The translations under genes and the position numbers were made by a program. From Paenibacillus alvei DSM 29 (lineage in GTDB: Bacteria; Bacillota; Bacilli; Paenibacillales; Paenibacillaceae), in assembly GCF_000293805.1 (NCBI RefSeq), contig NZ_AMBZ01000006.1, forward strand, positions 124,001-188,000: a stretch of 64,000 bases of DNA, read 5' to 3'. The notes under the pieces are model-generated. The model had not been told where the DNA came from. It did not search any database and saw nothing but the letters and a program-made list of their open reading frames with translations. Shown one piece after another: positions 57,041 to 64,000 of this stretch (position 1 is its first letter; the number at the start of each line of letters is the position of its first letter).

Positions 57041-58408
57041 TTACTTAGCAGTTGAATCACTCGAACGCGCTTTGTCCCGTAATTGGCGTAATGCAGCTTG
57101 CCCCTTCTCCTTTAATTCGGCAGCGGCTTGGTCTACTGTTTCTTCCCGTCAATGACCGCTTGCAGTTCTTCCGACAAGATTGGTTCGAAAACGAGAAAGA
57201 AATCACGAGGTACATTCCGGTTGTCCCATATGCCGTCTTTCCTCTGCGGCTTCAATTGATAGAACGGCTCTGTTACTGTTGAATCAAAATCATTCAGATT
57301 GCCCATGCGCGTCGGCGCATAGTCATACATAAAGCGTTGGGAATGTGTCGCCATTGTTTTCTTGCCATTGATGAATTTCACGAATTCCATCGCGGCCTGC
57401 TTGTTATCGGAATCTGCTGCTACTGCATACACATAGGGCAGCTTCATATTCGCCTCTGCCAACTTCGGATTGCCAGGCGGCGACAGGGCGCCCCATTTTT
57501 TGTGTAATTTCCTCTTATCGTCCGGCTGCATCACATCTTTATGAATAAAGGATGGATCACCGATCAACATGGCAGAATCCCCATCTAAAAAAAATCCCAT
57601 CATGGGTCATGTTGCGCTCTTTCGGATGAACGAGCAGCGCACGGCTTCTCACTGCTTCTGTCATTTTCTTTATGACATGCTTCCATCCGTCTGTATCGAT
57701 CAGCAGCTTCTCCCCCTTCTCGTCGAACAAGCTCAGTCCGGAAGAAGAACCGATCTGGTACATCATCGCCGGGGCGGCGGAATATGTATGATAAATGCCG
57801 TGAAAATCCCGCTTTCCCGAACCGGGATCGGAGATTTGTCCAGCCAGCTCCAGCACCTCATCCCATGTCATATTGCTTCGCGGAGGCGCAACGTGATGCT
57901 TCTCGAACAAGTCCTTATTGTAAAATAAGACTTGTCTGTAGAAATAGGGGGCTATTCCATACAGCTCCCCGTCCCCTCTGCTTTTTAATCGCTCGATCAG
58001 TCCAGGCATAAACTCGTTTAGATGAAAGCTTTCTTCTTGCAGATCAGCCTCCATGTCATAGAGCTTCCCTTCGCGCGCGGTATCCGAGAACAGGTTCTCA
58101 TCAACAACAATGACATCCGGCTTGTGCCTGTCTAGAAACTTTTTCTGCCCCTCGTAAAACTCATCGAGTGATTTTCCATCCTTGAACTTGGCAAACTCAT
58201 TCGTCTGGACAATAAATTCGATTTGATCCAGTGGATAGTTCATCATTTTTATTTTATCGATATCGACGTAGTACGCGTATTCATCCTGATACAGCACCTT
58301 GATTTTACTTTCCTGAATGGGCTTATCCTGCTCTTGCATCTTCCCGGCACATCCGCTTATCCATGCGATGATCATAAGCAGCATGATCGCGACTCTCCAT
58401 TTCCCCAT
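57041..58408 (-). pseudogene. Solute-binding lipoprotein 7 of the array (two frameshifts)
   Basis: The joined gene encodes about 455 residues and is the most divergent member. It has the lipobox AWISGCAG, DEYAYYVDIDKI in place of FYRDYG, NEFMPGLIERLKSRGDGELYGIAPY, VLFYNKDLFEKHHVAPP and AADSDNKQAAMEFVKFINGK. The first break is at an A8 run (57587-57594, plus strand), where one base fewer gives FLDGDSAMLIGDPSF. The second is at T3 57139-57141, where one more gives TVDQAAAELKEKGQAAL to the stop at 57041. It is the first lipoprotein gene after the sigma and anti-sigma genes. Confidence 0.83.
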
Positions 58409-58441
58409 ACTTGCTGCCTCTCCTTCCTCGATCCTACGACG

Positions 58442-59617
58442 TTATTCCTTCTCCAGCTCTATGGTGAACTCTAGCTCTTTCATATAATGCTTTTCTACCT
58501 TTCTGGCTTCTAACGATTCATAATCATACAAAAAAGGCTTGATCGTAATCGACTTCGGCCTTTGCGGGAACGGCTCGAACAGCAAATCCAATCCATAATC
58601 ATTCGACTCTTCGTACTTATTAGCTAATCCTCCAAGGCCCGCATGTACCAGTCCTTTTGCCTTGTTCCCCTGATCATCGAACACGTCTGCACTGAACAGC
58701 AGGTTATCGCGCAGTCCAAAGTCTTTTTTCGGACCTATAAATTTATCGGGTACATGCTGCATTTCTCCTATTCCTCTCAGCATCACTCGCGTCGTGATTG
58801 GGGTTAACTCCAATTTCTCAAGCGACAGGCTAAGACCGTCATAAGATTTCGTCATATTCTCTGTAAATTTAATATTTTTCGTATTTTTCTTCACCGGAAT
58901 ATTGAACATGAACACCTCCCGAACTCCCGATAATGATACATTCATGCGGATATTGAACTCATCGGGTAGCGGTTTCGGCTCGCTGCTGAGATTTCCGTTT
59001 CTCGTTACTGAGGGTTCACTCCAACTAACTGAAATACCCGAATCTGGGTCTCCAGGAATTTGGTACATACTTAAACTTAAGTCGTATGTTATCTCCTCAA
59101 GTGAAGAGTCTAAGAAACGAATTCGACGAATTACTCCCCTATCGTCTGTTAAAGAGGGACTGAACAGATAGGAAGACAGATTTTCGCCTTCACGCTCCCA
59201 CGTAAAAGCCAAGCGGATGCCATCATAAACTATGTTTTTAATTCGAAGCGTAACCCCGTCATGAGTGATGGATTGATTAATTTTCGTAACCAAATTGTTA
59301 TCAACCGCGTAAGAAAGGCCAAAATCGCCGGTTTGCTGGAACACGACGCCGATGAAGGGCAGCTTGCTTAATGCATGCGCCATCGTTGATGAGACGAACC
59401 CGCTTCCAACTAAACCGCCGCTAATAACGGCTGCTAAGGAGGTAGCGATCAATGCTGGCTTCCAGATCGATTTCTTCTTCGCTGCCTTCTCTTCCCGAAT
59501 CCGATTCATGATCCGATGACTGTATGTATAGACCGGCATTTCGGTATCGTGAATGATTTGTTCAAGCTGATTGATTTCTTGATCGGTCAGCTTAGTTCGA
59601 TTGGACCATTTCGCCAT
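58442..59617 (-). CDS. DUF4179 anti-sigma factor 2
   Basis: The protein has about 391 residues from MAKWSNRTKLTDQEINQLEQ (59617). A cytosolic sigma-binding part of about 50 residues is followed by one membrane segment (SIWKPALIATSLAAVISGGLVGSGF). The DUF4179 domain (QSITHDGVTLRIKNIVYDGIRLAFTWERE) and a second beta-sandwich region to the end lie outside the cell. The gene overlaps the sigma gene by 26 nt and precedes lipoprotein 7 by 33 bp. It should hold the sigma factor at the membrane until a surface signal is sensed. Confidence 0.88.
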   Translation of the reverse strand: MAKWSNRTKLTDQEINQLEQIIHDTEMPVYTYSHRIMNRIREEKAAKKKSIWKPALIATSLAAVISGGLVGSGFVSSTMAHALSKLPFIGVVFQQTGDFGLSYAVDNNLVTKINQSITHDGVTLRIKNIVYDGIRLAFTWEREGENLSSYLFSPSLTDDRGVIRRIRFLDSSLEEITYDLSLSMYQIPGDPDSGISVSWSEPSVTRNGNLSSEPKPLPDEFNIRMNVSLSGVREVFMFNIPVKKNTKNIKFTENMTKSYDGLSLSLEKLELTPITTRVMLRGIGEMQHVPDKFIGPKKDFGLRDNLLFSADVFDDQGNKAKGLVHAGLGGLANKYEESNDYGLDLLFEPFPQRPKSITIKPFLYDYESLEARKVEKHYMKELEFTIELEKE

Positions 59618-60170
59618 TCGCAAAGACCTCCTTATCGTTATTCCGAAGCTTCGTGCGCAGCCGCTCATATTTCTTTCGAATCGTGGCCGGGTTGGTGTCC
59701 ATAATATCCGCTATTTCATTAAAGCTGTATTGCTCAACCGCTCGGAGCAGCAAAATATGCCTCTCCTCCACGGTCAACAGTTCGAGCAGATTCTCAACAA
59801 TTGCTTCTTGATGTGCTGGAGAAGAACTAGGTTCAAGTTCTCTGCAGCGCAAGAGCAGCCGATACCAGCGATTCCTTTTCTTCAGTACGTTCATGCTGTG
59901 GTTATAAGTGATTTTATACAACCATGCTGCAAAGTTTGTGTTCCGTATGTATTGCTTTATATTGCGGTAAGCCTGTATGAAAATTTCCTGCAAAGCATCT
60001 TCTGCTTCTTCTCGACTCCCTAATAGATAGTAGCAATAGCTGTATATCTGCTTTTCGAAATGATGAATGAGGATTGCAAAGGCCTCAGCATCTCCTTCTT
60101 GCACTTTAACAACAATGGCTTCGATAAATTGCTGCTTTTGTTGTCGTTCCCCCGGGCTGGATAGTTCCAC
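59592..60170 (-). CDS. ECF-type RNA polymerase sigma factor 2
   Basis: The protein has about 192 residues from a GTG at 60170 that follows AAGGGAGGTGAACCT; the frame opens at a TTG inside the promoter element. Region 2 is FAILIHHFEKQIYSYCYYLLGSREEAEDALQEIFIQAYRNI and FAAWLYKITYNHSMNVLKK. Region 4 is EERHILLLRAVEQYSFNEIADIMDTNPATIRKKYERLRTKL. It heads the lipoprotein array and is translationally coupled to its anti-sigma gene. The promoter element before it recurs before lipoprotein 3, consistent with autoregulation. Confidence 0.92.
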   Translation of the reverse strand: MELSSPGERQQKQQFIEAIVVKVQEGDAEAFAILIHHFEKQIYSYCYYLLGSREEAEDALQEIFIQAYRNIKQYIRNTNFAAWLYKITYNHSMNVLKKRNRWYRLLLRCRELEPSSSPAHQEAIVENLLELLTVEERHILLLRAVEQYSFNEIADIMDTNPATIRKKYERLRTKLRNNDKEVFANGEMVQSN

Positions 60171-60199
60171 AGGTTCACCTCCCTTGATGCTTTCCAAGC

Positions 60200-60232
60200 T
60201 ATATAACAACCATAATCTACGATTTGTGACAC
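60200..60232 (-). promoter_or_regulatory. ECF-type promoter-like element before sigma factor 2
   Basis: On the minus strand GTGTCAC (60232-60226) is followed after 16 nt by TTGTTATATA (60209-60200). It lies 30 bp before the GTG start codon. The ten-base downstream block is identical to that at 52554-52563. Confidence 0.65.
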
Positions 60233-60255
60233 CTATCCAAAATAAAAAACAGATA

Positions 60256-60290
60256 GCGCCAACCGAATAGTTTTTCTACCCGATTGGCGC
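60256..60290 (-). terminator. Terminator after the HXXEE gene
   Basis: GCGCCAA at 60256-60262 pairs with TTGGCGC at 60284-60290 around a longer loop. A T-rich stretch follows on the minus strand. It separates the HXXEE gene from the promoter of the sigma-array locus. Confidence 0.6.
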
Positions 60291-60345
60291 ATACTGCTTA
60301 TACGATCCGGTATTCAATTTCGTAAGTATTGATATACTTAAAAGG

Positions 60346-60834
60346 TTAGTATGTAATAAGCTTTTTGCCTGCCTTGAAGCTTAATGGAATACTGGTCATA
60401 ATGACAACACCGGCAATGATTGTGCTGATAATAAGCTCACTAGCTGTAATTACATTTGCAGTAAGCCCCGCTTTCATAATGAGGCTATTAATCGGAATGA
60501 TGACCAATAGACCAGTAACTAAACCTGGCGAGTAGCAGCGTTCGATAATCGTTGAGATCAAATGCGGGAAGATGATGTTGAAGATCATTCCGCCCACATA
60601 GCCAAAATACGCGTATTTGAACAATGAAATGTCTGGATAGATGATATAGAGAGCCGTAATCAAATAGGCTAATCCGGTAACCCAAAATAAACCGAACAAA
60701 AACTGATCCTGAGAAACTGCTTTATGCAGCTTAACCTTCCCTGCTGCGGAAGATTGTCTGGTCAGCCACACTGCCTCTTCTAAATTGTGAATCGTAAAGG
60801 CAAATAAAAATAATAGAATAATGGATGTATTCAT
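60346..60834 (-). CDS. HXXEE-motif membrane protein
   Basis: The protein has 162 residues from MNTSIILLF (60834), after GGGAGGACTACA. It has five or six membrane segments. The family motif H-x-x-E-E is present as HNLEEAVW near residue 15, and the LHKAVSQDQFLFG loop is also typical. The function of the family is unknown. The gene follows a TetR regulator with a dyad operator, which suggests local repression. Confidence 0.8.
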   Translation of the reverse strand: MNTSIILLFLFAFTIHNLEEAVWLTRQSSAAGKVKLHKAVSQDQFLFGLFWVTGLAYLITALYIIYPDISLFKYAYFGYVGGMIFNIIFPHLISTIIERCYSPGLVTGLLVIIPINSLIMKAGLTANVITASELIISTIIAGVVIMTSIPLSFKAGKKLITY

Positions 60835-60899
60835 ATTGTAGTCCTCCCTATTGGAACATTCAAGCAATTGCAAGTATTCGTGATGGTAACGATAAGAAT

Positions 60900-61499
60900 T
60901 TACTGTAATCCATTCAATAGAAAATGAACGGTGCTAGCCGAAATCTCTTCCATACTCTCTGTGTGTTCTTCCTTCCCCGTTGTCTCGAACAAATCATCAA
61001 GTGCAGGTACATTCCGCGTGAAGATTAGCGCTCCTATAATGAAATGCAGTGTCTGCTTCAAGGATGTGAAGTGGAAGCATCCCTGCTCTCTTCCTGCTTC
61101 TATTATGTCGCGAAGCTGCTTCCATAGCGTGTACACATAAGCCTGCAATTTCTGCAATTTCTCCATGCGCGGACTCTGCATAATGATCTCCTGCTGCAGT
61201 AAATTGATAAGTTCAGGCTCGGACTGGCGCAGCACGACAAATTGATGGATGAAATGCGTAAAATCCGAAACTGGGTCTTTCAACGTATAGGTTGTCGTAA
61301 CATAGTGGGGAATCAACGATTCAAACAGTGCATAGAACACCTTCTCCTTGCCGCCAAAATGATAGGAAACAAGCGCAATCGCCACTCCTGCTTCCTCGCA
61401 AATTTGACGCACTGAAGTGCCTTCGAACCCATTGCGTGCAAACAGCTTCTTCGCTGCATCGAGAATTTTCACCTTCACGTCATTTGTATTTTGTACCAT
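60900..61499 (-). CDS. TetR/AcrR family regulator
   Basis: This 199-residue regulator has the TetR helix-turn-helix VKVKILDAAKKLFARNGFEGTSVRQICEEAGVAIALVSYHFGGKEKVF. An all-helical ligand domain follows. It lies upstream of the HXXEE membrane protein gene on the same strand (66 bp apart), so it probably controls both itself and that gene through the dyad about 90 bp upstream. Confidence 0.9.
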   Translation of the reverse strand: MVQNTNDVKVKILDAAKKLFARNGFEGTSVRQICEEAGVAIALVSYHFGGKEKVFYALFESLIPHYVTTTYTLKDPVSDFTHFIHQFVVLRQSEPELINLLQQEIIMQSPRMEKLQKLQAYVYTLWKQLRDIIEAGREQGCFHFTSLKQTLHFIIGALIFTRNVPALDDLFETTGKEEHTESMEEISASTVHFLLNGLQ

Positions 61500-61572
61500 A
61501 CCTGTTCTCCTCTCATGATGTTATTGATGTATGAGTGCTACGTTGACTTGCCACATTCATTGAATCGCAGTT

Positions 61573-61601
61573 TTGAACAAACGTTTTGAACAGTTGTTCA
61601 A
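61573..61601. promoter_or_regulatory. Operator-like dyad upstream of the TetR gene
   Basis: TTGAACA-GT-TGTTCAA is a perfect palindrome at 61586-61601. An additional half-site TTGAACAA lies at 61573-61580. This is a likely binding site for the TetR protein encoded downstream. Confidence 0.6.
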
Positions 61602-61739
61602 TTCTTGATATACCCATCCTACTCCTCTGCTGCTGCACTGTCAACTTCATCGAACAAGATTGAGAATCTAAGCATAGGAAATCGGACACGATAACATTAA
61701 CGATCTTACGAATACAATCAATCAAGGGAGGCTTCTTCA

Positions 61740-61970
61740 ATGAGTGGCAGCATCAGTATATGGGCACTCAAAAAAATGCCCATGCAGCAAGTGATTCAAT
61801 ATATCGAACAACATAGTTCAACTGATTTTCAGGCACGAATGACAAATATGCAGGTATCTGACTATGAAGCTCTATCTCCTGATCAAGCTCAGGATGAACT
61901 TCGTGCCGCAATATCGACAATGAATGAGGAGCATTACACGGATTATTTATTGGAGTTAATTGACGAGTGA
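61740..61970 (+). CDS. Small protein of unknown function
   Basis: This is a 76-residue acidic, mostly helical protein with no membrane segment. The ATG follows AAGGGAGGCTTCTTCA, a good ribosome binding site, and a terminator comes after it. This makes a real gene likely. Segments such as ALKKMPMQQVIQYIEQHSS and EEHYTDYLLELIDE resemble no family I can name. Confidence 0.65.
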   Translation: MSGSISIWALKKMPMQQVIQYIEQHSSTDFQARMTNMQVSDYEALSPDQAQDELRAAISTMNEEHYTDYLLELIDE

Positions 61971-62007
61971 TATGGGATAATGAATAGGAGACGGCGCTCC
62001 ACACACA

Positions 62008-62043
62008 AAGAAGCATGCCCTCGCGAGGAGAGACATGCTTCTT
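62008..62043. terminator. Bidirectional terminator
   Basis: AAGAAGCATG at 62008-62017 pairs with CATGCTTCTT at 62034-62043, with an inner CTCGCGAG palindrome. It lies between the small plus-strand gene and the convergent NTF2-like gene. Confidence 0.82.
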
Positions 62044-62055
62044 CTATTAATCATG

Positions 62056-62445
62056 CTAAGACATAGCCTGAACAACAATATGACTATCAACGTATTGCTT
62101 GAATGCTGCTATCTTCCCATCAGCAAGCCTCCATACATGTGCGAAGTCTGCACGAATGGATTTCCCTGTAGCCTTGTATGTTCCGGTATAAACGCCCTCT
62201 GTAATTACAATCTTTTGACTTGAAACCTCATGGTAGGTGTGTACAGTGGCAACAAAGTTGTCCCATTCTGTTCCTAAGCGATCAAATACGTTGCTCTTGA
62301 TGCTGGCTGCTCCATGGAACGTGCCACCGTACGGATACCCTTCTGCTTCCGTCCATACTGTGCTGTCAGTTAATGCTTCAAGCAGAAATTCAGGTCCCTC
62401 ATAGGTGCGGCGGATAATGTCTACATTCGCTTGCTGACTTTCCAT
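62056..62445 (-). CDS. NTF2-like (SnoaL fold) protein
   Basis: The protein has 129 residues from MESQQANVDIIRRTYEG (62445), after GGGAGGGTTGGAT. The SnoaL/NTF2-like cone fold is indicated by ALTDSTVWTEAEGYPYGGTFHGAASIKSNVF, VHTYHEVSSQKIVITEGVYTG and AHVWRLADGKIAAFKQYVDSHIV. Such small proteins are isomerases, hydrolases or binding proteins; none can be chosen. It follows the nitroreductase gene by 38 bp and may share its transcript. Confidence 0.85.
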   Translation of the reverse strand: MESQQANVDIIRRTYEGPEFLLEALTDSTVWTEAEGYPYGGTFHGAASIKSNVFDRLGTEWDNFVATVHTYHEVSSQKIVITEGVYTGTYKATGKSIRADFAHVWRLADGKIAAFKQYVDSHIVVQAMS

Positions 62446-62482
62446 ATCCAACCCTCCCACTGTAACAATAGGATGCATAATC

Positions 62483-63076
62483 TTATTTATGGAAACTTAC
62501 AACTTCTTCAAACGGCAGGAAGCTGCGTTCGCCTGGTTGTTCATTCGGCTCACCGAACGGCATTTGCGCGATCAACGTCCACTCTTGCGGAATATTCCAT
62601 GTACGCTTCACTTCTTCATCTACAATAGGGTTGTAGTGCTGAAGGGAAGCTCCGATGCCCTCCGCTTCCAACGAAGTCCATACTGCATATTGCAGCATCG
62701 CACTGCCTTGATGAGACCAGAACGGGAATTGCTCTTTATAGCTAGGAGCATTTTCTTGCATGCTTTGAATCGTTGCTTGGTTCTCGAAGAACAAGATTGT
62801 TCCCACGCCATCGCGGAAGCCTGCCAGTCTTTGTACAGTCGCATCAAAGTTCTCTGCCGGAACGCGAGCACGCAGCGTTTCTTTCACGATGTCCCAGAAC
62901 TTCTCATGCTCACCGTCCAACAATACGACCACACGGCCGCTTTGCATATTAAATGACGTTGGGGCATGCAAGGATGTTTTCAAAATTTCGCGGATTCGTT
63001 CTTCTGTAATAGCTGGATTTTTAGTTACTTTGCGAATGGAACGGCGGTTGATGATTGCCTCTTTTAATGTTGTCAT
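62483..63076 (-). CDS. Nitroreductase family FMN oxidoreductase
   Basis: This 197-residue enzyme starts MTTLKEAIINRRSIRKV at 63076, where GGAGG lies upstream; an ATG 15 bases earlier lacks spacing. FMN-binding segments are RRSIRK and HAPTSFNMQSGRVVV, and YAVWTSLEAEGIGASLQHYNP is the second core block. It belongs to the Frm2/HBN1-like small nitroreductases that reduce nitro compounds or quinones and respond to stress. It sits between the DsbA/FrnE-like and NTF2-like genes, which suggests a detoxification cluster. Confidence 0.9.
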   Translation of the reverse strand: MTTLKEAIINRRSIRKVTKNPAITEERIREILKTSLHAPTSFNMQSGRVVVLLDGEHEKFWDIVKETLRARVPAENFDATVQRLAGFRDGVGTILFFENQATIQSMQENAPSYKEQFPFWSHQGSAMLQYAVWTSLEAEGIGASLQHYNPIVDEEVKRTWNIPQEWTLIAQMPFGEPNEQPGERSFLPFEEVVSFHK

Positions 63077-63124
63077 TGAAATTTCCTCCATTTAGGAATG
63101 ATTTGATTTGTATACTAGATAAAC

Positions 63125-63772
63125 TTAGCAGTTTCCATTGAGGTCGCACTGCATACCTTCAACAGAGTCAAAAGGCTCCTTGGCTGCTGCCTGATCAATT
63201 GCATGAGCCAACCGTTCTTTGCTGGCCAGCCCTTGAATGACCTGATCACCGATGATGAATGTTGGCACTGCCGAAATGCGAGCTTCATAGGCATGCTTGA
63301 TCGCCTCTTGATGCACTTCACGATATTTTCGGGAAACGAGCGCCGTGCGGAATGCTTCTGCATCCAAGCCAAGCTCTTCAGCTAGCTTCGTCAACACATC
63401 GATTTCCCCAATATTTTGCTCTTCTTGGAAAAAGGCTGTGAACACGCGATGAATATATTCATTGCCGAGCTCCTGCTCTTTCGCAAATTGATATCCTTCA
63501 AAAGCCAAATTCGTATACGGATGTGGAGATACATGCGGCAAACGCATATCTATTCCCAATTTCTCCGCTGTTGGCTTAATGAATGCATCCCATGATCCCA
63601 ACTTATCCGGTTCGTTCCATGGATCGATCTTCGGATATGGCTCCGGACGCAATTCGAACGGCATCCATTCTACTTCAACATCTTTTTCCTTTACAATCTC
63701 ATCCAATGGTCCTTTGCCCAGAAAACAAAATGGACATATAAAATCAGAATAGGCTTTAATCTTTACTGTCAT
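63125..63772 (-). CDS. DsbA family thiol oxidoreductase (FrnE-like)
   Basis: The protein has 215 residues from MTVKIKAYSDFICPFCFLG (63772). It has a DSBA/HCCA2 thioredoxin fold with the active-site CPFC, an inserted helical domain, and the cis-Pro region ARISAVPTFIIGDQVIQG. There is no signal peptide, so it acts in the cytosol, like FrnE-type isomerases in oxidative-stress defence. Two identical-type operators lie upstream. With the nitroreductase 48 bp downstream it probably forms a redox- or electrophile-responsive operon. Confidence 0.9.
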   Translation of the reverse strand: MTVKIKAYSDFICPFCFLGKGPLDEIVKEKDVEVEWMPFELRPEPYPKIDPWNEPDKLGSWDAFIKPTAEKLGIDMRLPHVSPHPYTNLAFEGYQFAKEQELGNEYIHRVFTAFFQEEQNIGEIDVLTKLAEELGLDAEAFRTALVSRKYREVHQEAIKHAYEARISAVPTFIIGDQVIQGLASKERLAHAIDQAAAKEPFDSVEGMQCDLNGNC

Positions 63773-63805
63773 TATCGTTTCCTCGCCTTCTGTATATAAA
63801 CTCGC

Positions 63806-63870
63806 TGTAACATAAACCGTTACATCTAGCACAAAAAAATATCTCTCTTGATGTAACCATTATAGTTACA
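63806..63870. promoter_or_regulatory. Two TGTAAC-n7-GTTACA operators
   Basis: TGTAAC at 63806-63811 with GTTACA at 63819-63824, and TGTAAC at 63852-63857 with GTTACA at 63865-63870, are two 19-bp dyads of the same design, 46 bp apart. They precede the DsbA/FrnE-like gene. Such sites suit dimeric MarR/HxlR-type redox regulators. No such regulator gene lies in the window. Confidence 0.7.
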
Positions 63871-64000
63871 ACTAAGAGGAAAGTCAACTCTTTCTAGGAA
63901 ATATCTAAATGTAAGCTAATATTATTTTGAAAGAAACGTAAAGTTTTGAAAATAAATGACATTTACTGTCATAAAAACAAACAATTTTCACAAAGGCTGC
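63871..64000. other. AT-rich upstream region at the window edge
   Basis: No gene or clear hairpin is visible to the end of the window. The stretch is AT-rich, as expected for the promoter region of the operon to the left. Confidence 0.4.

Noticed and set aside
1-64000. CRISPR array, prophage, tRNA or rRNA genes
   Set aside because: No repeat-spacer pattern, phage structural genes, integrase or conserved RNA sequence was recognised anywhere in the window.

Overview
The window looks like chromosomal DNA of a Gram-positive, spore-forming Bacillales bacterium, most likely of the Paenibacillaceae. The clues are strong AGGAGG-type ribosome binding sites, SigA-like promoters, a bacillithiol gene pair (yojF-bshB2), Fur-controlled siderophore/heme uptake genes, a tandem glycine riboswitch before an AGCS symporter, GntR/ABC and MerR/TetR modules, DUF4179 anti-sigma factors and large DUF11-repeat proteins. 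The genus is inferred from gene content only. I saw no rRNA, tRNA, CRISPR array, complete insertion sequence or prophage.

Layout. 1-2.5 kb: an iron-siderophore binding lipoprotein with a Fur box and a TolB-like beta-propeller. 2.7-7.5 kb: a DUF11-repeat protein broken into three reading frames, followed by a decayed repeat. 7.7-16.7 kb: yojF-bshB2, a broken histidine phosphatase, a Gfo/Idh oxidoreductase with a DUF2625 gene, a nonsense-interrupted SDR divergent from a WYL regulator, an APH-like kinase, and an ArsR regulator with SRPBCC/PDZ debris. 16.8-28.5 kb: TetR/MFS with two operators, a GntR-ABC operon, a penicillin-binding-like serine hydrolase, MerR, a 3D-domain protein, ClbS/DfsB and an HSL-type esterase. 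28.6-34.8 kb: ECF sigma/DUF4179 module 1, a riboswitch-controlled alanine/glycine symporter, a PLP decarboxylase and an aldo/keto reductase. 35-38.4 kb: an intact 1141-residue DUF11 protein. 38.5-43.4 kb: GNAT, DinB and an iron ABC importer with a PNPOx/HugZ-like partner under three Fur boxes. 43.5-48.7 kb: an NlpC/P60 hydrolase, class I aldolase, LysR/MFS and an acyltransferase. 49-60.2 kb: a sigma/anti-sigma-headed array of seven paralogous solute-binding lipoproteins. 60.3-64 kb: HXXEE/TetR, an NTF2-like protein, a nitroreductase and a DsbA/FrnE-type oxidoreductase behind paired operators.

The most unusual locus is 49.1-60.2 kb. An ECF sigma factor and its DUF4179 anti-sigma factor head a one-strand run of seven related solute-binding lipoproteins with no permease or ATPase. 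The sigma gene and the second half of the array are preceded by the same promoter-like element (GTGTCAC, a 16 or 17 nt gap, then TTGTTATATA). Two terminators divide the run into two units. This suggests a sigma-controlled lipoprotein regulon acting as sensors or scavengers rather than as ordinary importers.

A second pervasive feature is gene breakage. About a dozen otherwise well-conserved genes are split by a single-base length change in a mononucleotide run, nearly always one base too few, and a few others carry stop codons. The pattern suggests homopolymer under-calling in the sequence, but real decay or phase variation cannot be excluded from sequence alone. I have merged such genes and given their intended extents.
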